Origin: Casuarina equisetifolia
Taxonomy: Eukaryota > Streptophyta > Magnoliopsida > Fagales > Casuarinaceae
Length of the DNA stretch: 64,000 nt
Direction of reading: 5' to 3'
Assembly: GCA_028551475.1 (NCBI GenBank)
Contig: CM052358.1
Location: forward strand, 12,197,938 to 12,261,937
The notes below the pieces were generated by a model. The model did not search any database. It had not been told where the DNA came from and was given only the letters and a program-made list of their open reading frames with translations. The translations under genes were made by a program, and so were the position numbers. Shown here in pieces: positions 61,541-64,000 of this stretch. Position 1 is the stretch's first letter, and every line of letters begins with the position of its first letter.

Positions 61541-62008
61541 GGCATCTTCTTGGCTTCCTCTTTCTACCTTCTTGCTCTTGTTTTACTGAGGCCACCTTCC
61601 TTCTCACCGTCGATCTTTTGCATCTTTACTGATTCTTTTGTCATCTTCGCTTGGCAGCAAGGCGCTGCAAAAATCTCCTCCTCCTCAACTAGAGACTCCG
61701 CAGGCTGCTTACCTTTAGTTTTTTCCGCCTCATTTAGTCTGTTTAGCCTCTCTGCTTCTTGCGTAGACCCTGGGGATGGAAGAGAAATGAAGAATTTTAT
61801 TTTTCTGGTCCGTGGCGGGTTTGAGTTGGCTTAATAGTAGGCATGTCTTCTCCGCCTGTTCCTTCTGATTTGGGTGGCGAGGTGAAGCTAAAGCACTCTT
61901 GTTGATTCAAGGGACATGCTCTGGGCAGGGAAGCCTCTTCTCCCGAGACATCTACCAATCCTTGTTGATGGATCTCCCGAGCGTTAGTCACCGCAGCATG
62001 GAGCCACC
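61541..62008 (-). other. Unidentified stretch with minus-strand coding texture
   Basis: On the minus strand, a 64-codon frame (61797-61991) and then a charged, Glu/Lys-rich stretch (EAERLNRLNEAEKTKGKQPA and following acidic residues, about 61660-61760) read like protein in different frames. No family is recognised. It may be a gag-like remnant or a broken gene. Confidence 0.25.
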
Positions 62009-62398
62009 TGTGTCTGTTTCACAATAAGGGGACATTTTTAGCATGGGCAGTTTAGATAAGATGGGCTTGGACTTAGGCTTTGGCTACTTATTAGTAGGTT
62101 TTATATTATTGTTAGAATTTTTAGATTATTTTATTTTATTACTAGGTTTTAGTCAAACTTAGCAACTTTAGAAGCCCAAAACTTAGTTGTACTAGTTTAA
62201 GAATTAGGTCTATTTAATAATAAGTAGGATGAGAAAACGTAGAGTGAATTATTTTGTGAATAAAACTTGGTATTAGTCTTATAAATTTTTTTATCAGTAT
62301 AAGAAATTTCTTTTAGAATTGACTCTTAATCTAATTATTTTTGTCTCTACCGTTCATTTTGGTTCTAAGAGCACATCTCTTATCCTTAAGGCATGACA
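62009..62398 (+). repeat. LTR, plus orientation (right boundary firm)
   Basis: Ends ...GCATGACA and is followed after two bases by TGGTATCAAAGAGGC, a good methionine-tRNA-type primer-binding site, which defines the right end. The left end is approximate (first plausible TG). It has the same layout as the inverse LTR at 63488 onward: TCTATTTAATA followed by AGGA, then an AATTTTTTTATCA.TATAA.. segment and TTAGAATTGACTCTTAA. Confidence 0.65.
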
Positions 62399-62415
62399 AT
62401 TGGTATCAAAGAGGC
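62399..62415 (+). promoter_or_regulatory. Primer-binding site of the plus-strand LTR element
   Basis: ATTGGTATCAAAGAGGC begins directly after the LTR; it is close to the complement of initiator methionine tRNA. Confidence 0.65.
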
Positions 62416-63472
62416 AAAATCTTGGCTCATGGGCTCTAGGTTATCAAAGTGAGTTCTTTCACTTTCATCAACCTAACTGCATTTCTAATGCCATTTGATG
62501 CAAATTAGCTGGTAGGATTGAATGAACTATGTTTAGGGTTAATGTTTGATAGTAATTTGAGCATTTTGTGAGAAAGGACGGGGTTGGTAGGAAAGAAAAA
62601 GTTAAATTGGATTAAGATAAAAGCTAAAAGATAGATGCTAGATAAATGACTCCAAGACTTTAAGACTAAGTCACCAATCAAGGAGGTGCTCCACCAACAA
62701 TTTTTAGTAAAAATTGAGTAAAGAAAACAAGTTAAACAAACAACTTTCCCATTTTGTCTCTCGTAGGGCCTAAGAAGACATCTTTTCAAATCCTTGTCTT
62801 CAAGGATTGATAAAGAATTGAAAGCTGATGAATTTTCGCTGGTTGTCCCCATTGAAAGTCTAGCACTTGGAACCTGTCCAGTTCCACCTTGCCAAAAACT
62901 AACTCCTTTATCTCATGCAAGAAGTCAAAAAGACAATTAGGGATTGGATCAACCATTGTTTCTTTCGACAATGACTTTTCCTTGATCATAACAAACAAGA
63001 AGATTGACGATCAAATTCTTTGGCTTGGTGTAAGTTCCCTAATGCCGAAATAAGTGATTCGGTTGGTGATTTAGTCAAAAGGATTGTTTCACATCTTTTG
63101 CTACAATGTTGTTTGCCACGACACCGACTTCCACCACGACTCCCACTGCAATGTTGTCTCCTACTGCAACATTATCTCTTGGCAAAACACCCATACCATC
63201 CACCATGATGTCATTCTTTGTCACCAACGGTTGCTTGAAAGTTGACCTTTCCTTTTCCTTGTTCCTTCCCTTTCCATGGATTTGGCTTTGCATTCCCAAG
63301 ATTAGCTTTTGATGTTATCAAATTTGTTGTCAATTCTGTCATATTTGTCATTGAAATCCTCTCTCTTCATGTTCATCGCCTCCTTTTATCTTTGAAAAAT
63401 GAATCTCTAATTTTTGAGTTGATTCTACCATAGCTTGTTGATGAGGTTTTGTACCCCACAAGCCACCATTTT
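62416..63472 (-). mobile_element. Internal region between two inward-facing LTRs
   Basis: No RT, RNase H or integrase motif is seen. Minus-strand open frames of 70-115 codons (62505-62852, 62786-62998, 63075-63299) follow the primer-binding site of the right-hand LTR and could be gag-like remnants, but no domain was recognised. Its extent relative to each LTR is unclear. Confidence 0.35.
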
Positions 63473-63487
63473 GTCTCTAATACCAAT
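63473..63487 (-). promoter_or_regulatory. Primer-binding site of the minus-strand LTR element
   Basis: The minus strand reads ATTGGTATTAGAGAC directly after the end of the LTR (TGACA). Confidence 0.65.
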
Positions 63488-64000
63488 TGTCACAACCTAA
63501 AGATTAGAGGTGTGCTATTAGAATCAAAGTATATATCAGATGCAAAAGCAATTATGTTAGGAGTTGATTTTAAAAAGAACTCCTTATAATGATAGAAAAA
63601 TTAATGAAATTTTTTTTCTCTCAAATGGAGACATATACAAGATGTCAATCATAAAAAAATTTATTATTTTTTCCTTATCCTTATTTTCTATTAAATAGAC
63701 TTAAGTCCTAACTTAGTACAATTAAGTTTCAAATTCTTAACATGGCTAAGTTCTTTATTTCTAGGTTAGCATAACTAGGTATGAAATTCCTAATATAATT
63801 AAGTTTTATTGTTGGTATTTTTTAGATAATTAGGTTTTATTTTAAACACAATCAACACAATAGAGTTTTTCTATTCAACAAGAGAAAAATTAGTTCTAAT
63901 ACAGTAGGTTACAAATAGTTACAAAATCAATTCAAATCTCTTAGTTTACAAACTAGAAAACAAAGATATATAATTGAGTAATTGTTTGAATATCAAGCAT
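63488..64000 (-). repeat. LTR, minus orientation, cut by the window edge
   Basis: On the minus strand it ends ...GGTTGTGACA, just before the primer-binding site. Its body shares AAGTCTATTTAATA..A...AGGATAAGGA and TTTTTCTATCATTATAAGGAG-type segments with the LTR at 62009-62398, so both belong to related families. It extends beyond the window. Confidence 0.65.

Overview
This window is nuclear DNA of a flowering plant, most likely a dicot. Genes are split by many GT-AG introns, spacers are AT-rich and transposon-laden, and the protein families are plant types: a fimbrin with plant intron structure, a CC-NB-ARC-LRR resistance protein, a DUF707 protein, a DIVARICATA-type MYB with the SHAQKYF motif and a plant CAT-family amino acid transporter. 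The species cannot be named from the sequence alone.

Layout. 1-9023 (+): fimbrin, 14 coding exons, with only its first few codons missing off the left edge. 11780-15727 (-): an intact single-exon CC-NB-ARC-LRR gene; a duplicated non-coding block lies on both its 3' and 5' sides. 17037-23400 (-): a DUF707 gene whose 14 exons sum exactly to 379 codons plus stop. 24-35.8 kb: a decayed AT-rich desert holding an E2 ubiquitin-conjugating-enzyme pseudogene (25.2-25.4 kb) and a tandem array of broken ankyrin-repeat genes (27.4-31.4 kb). 35785-41502: a complete but inactivated Ty3/gypsy element with two about 591-bp LTRs and a 5-bp target duplication. 45892-47771 (-): a two-repeat MYB gene. 53308-57217 (+): a five-exon cationic amino acid transporter of 583 residues. 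57.9-61.5 kb: sequence of different texture, perhaps organelle-derived, not resolved. 62-64 kb: two related LTRs in inverted orientation, each with a primer-binding site facing inward.

The five good genes are single-copy-looking and functionally unrelated (actin bundling, immune sensing, a Golgi/secretory-type membrane protein of unknown function, transcription, amino acid transport). There is no operon or gene cluster. I found no convincing new multi-gene system. The most interesting structure is the two-tier ankyrin pseudogene array, where short fusion units of about 155 bp, made from the end of one gene copy joined to the beginning of the next, were themselves amplified between long copies. 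Also worth a look are the about 300-bp tandem units inside a fimbrin intron, the relics flanking the resistance gene, the intronless E2 fragment and a probable GC-AG intron.
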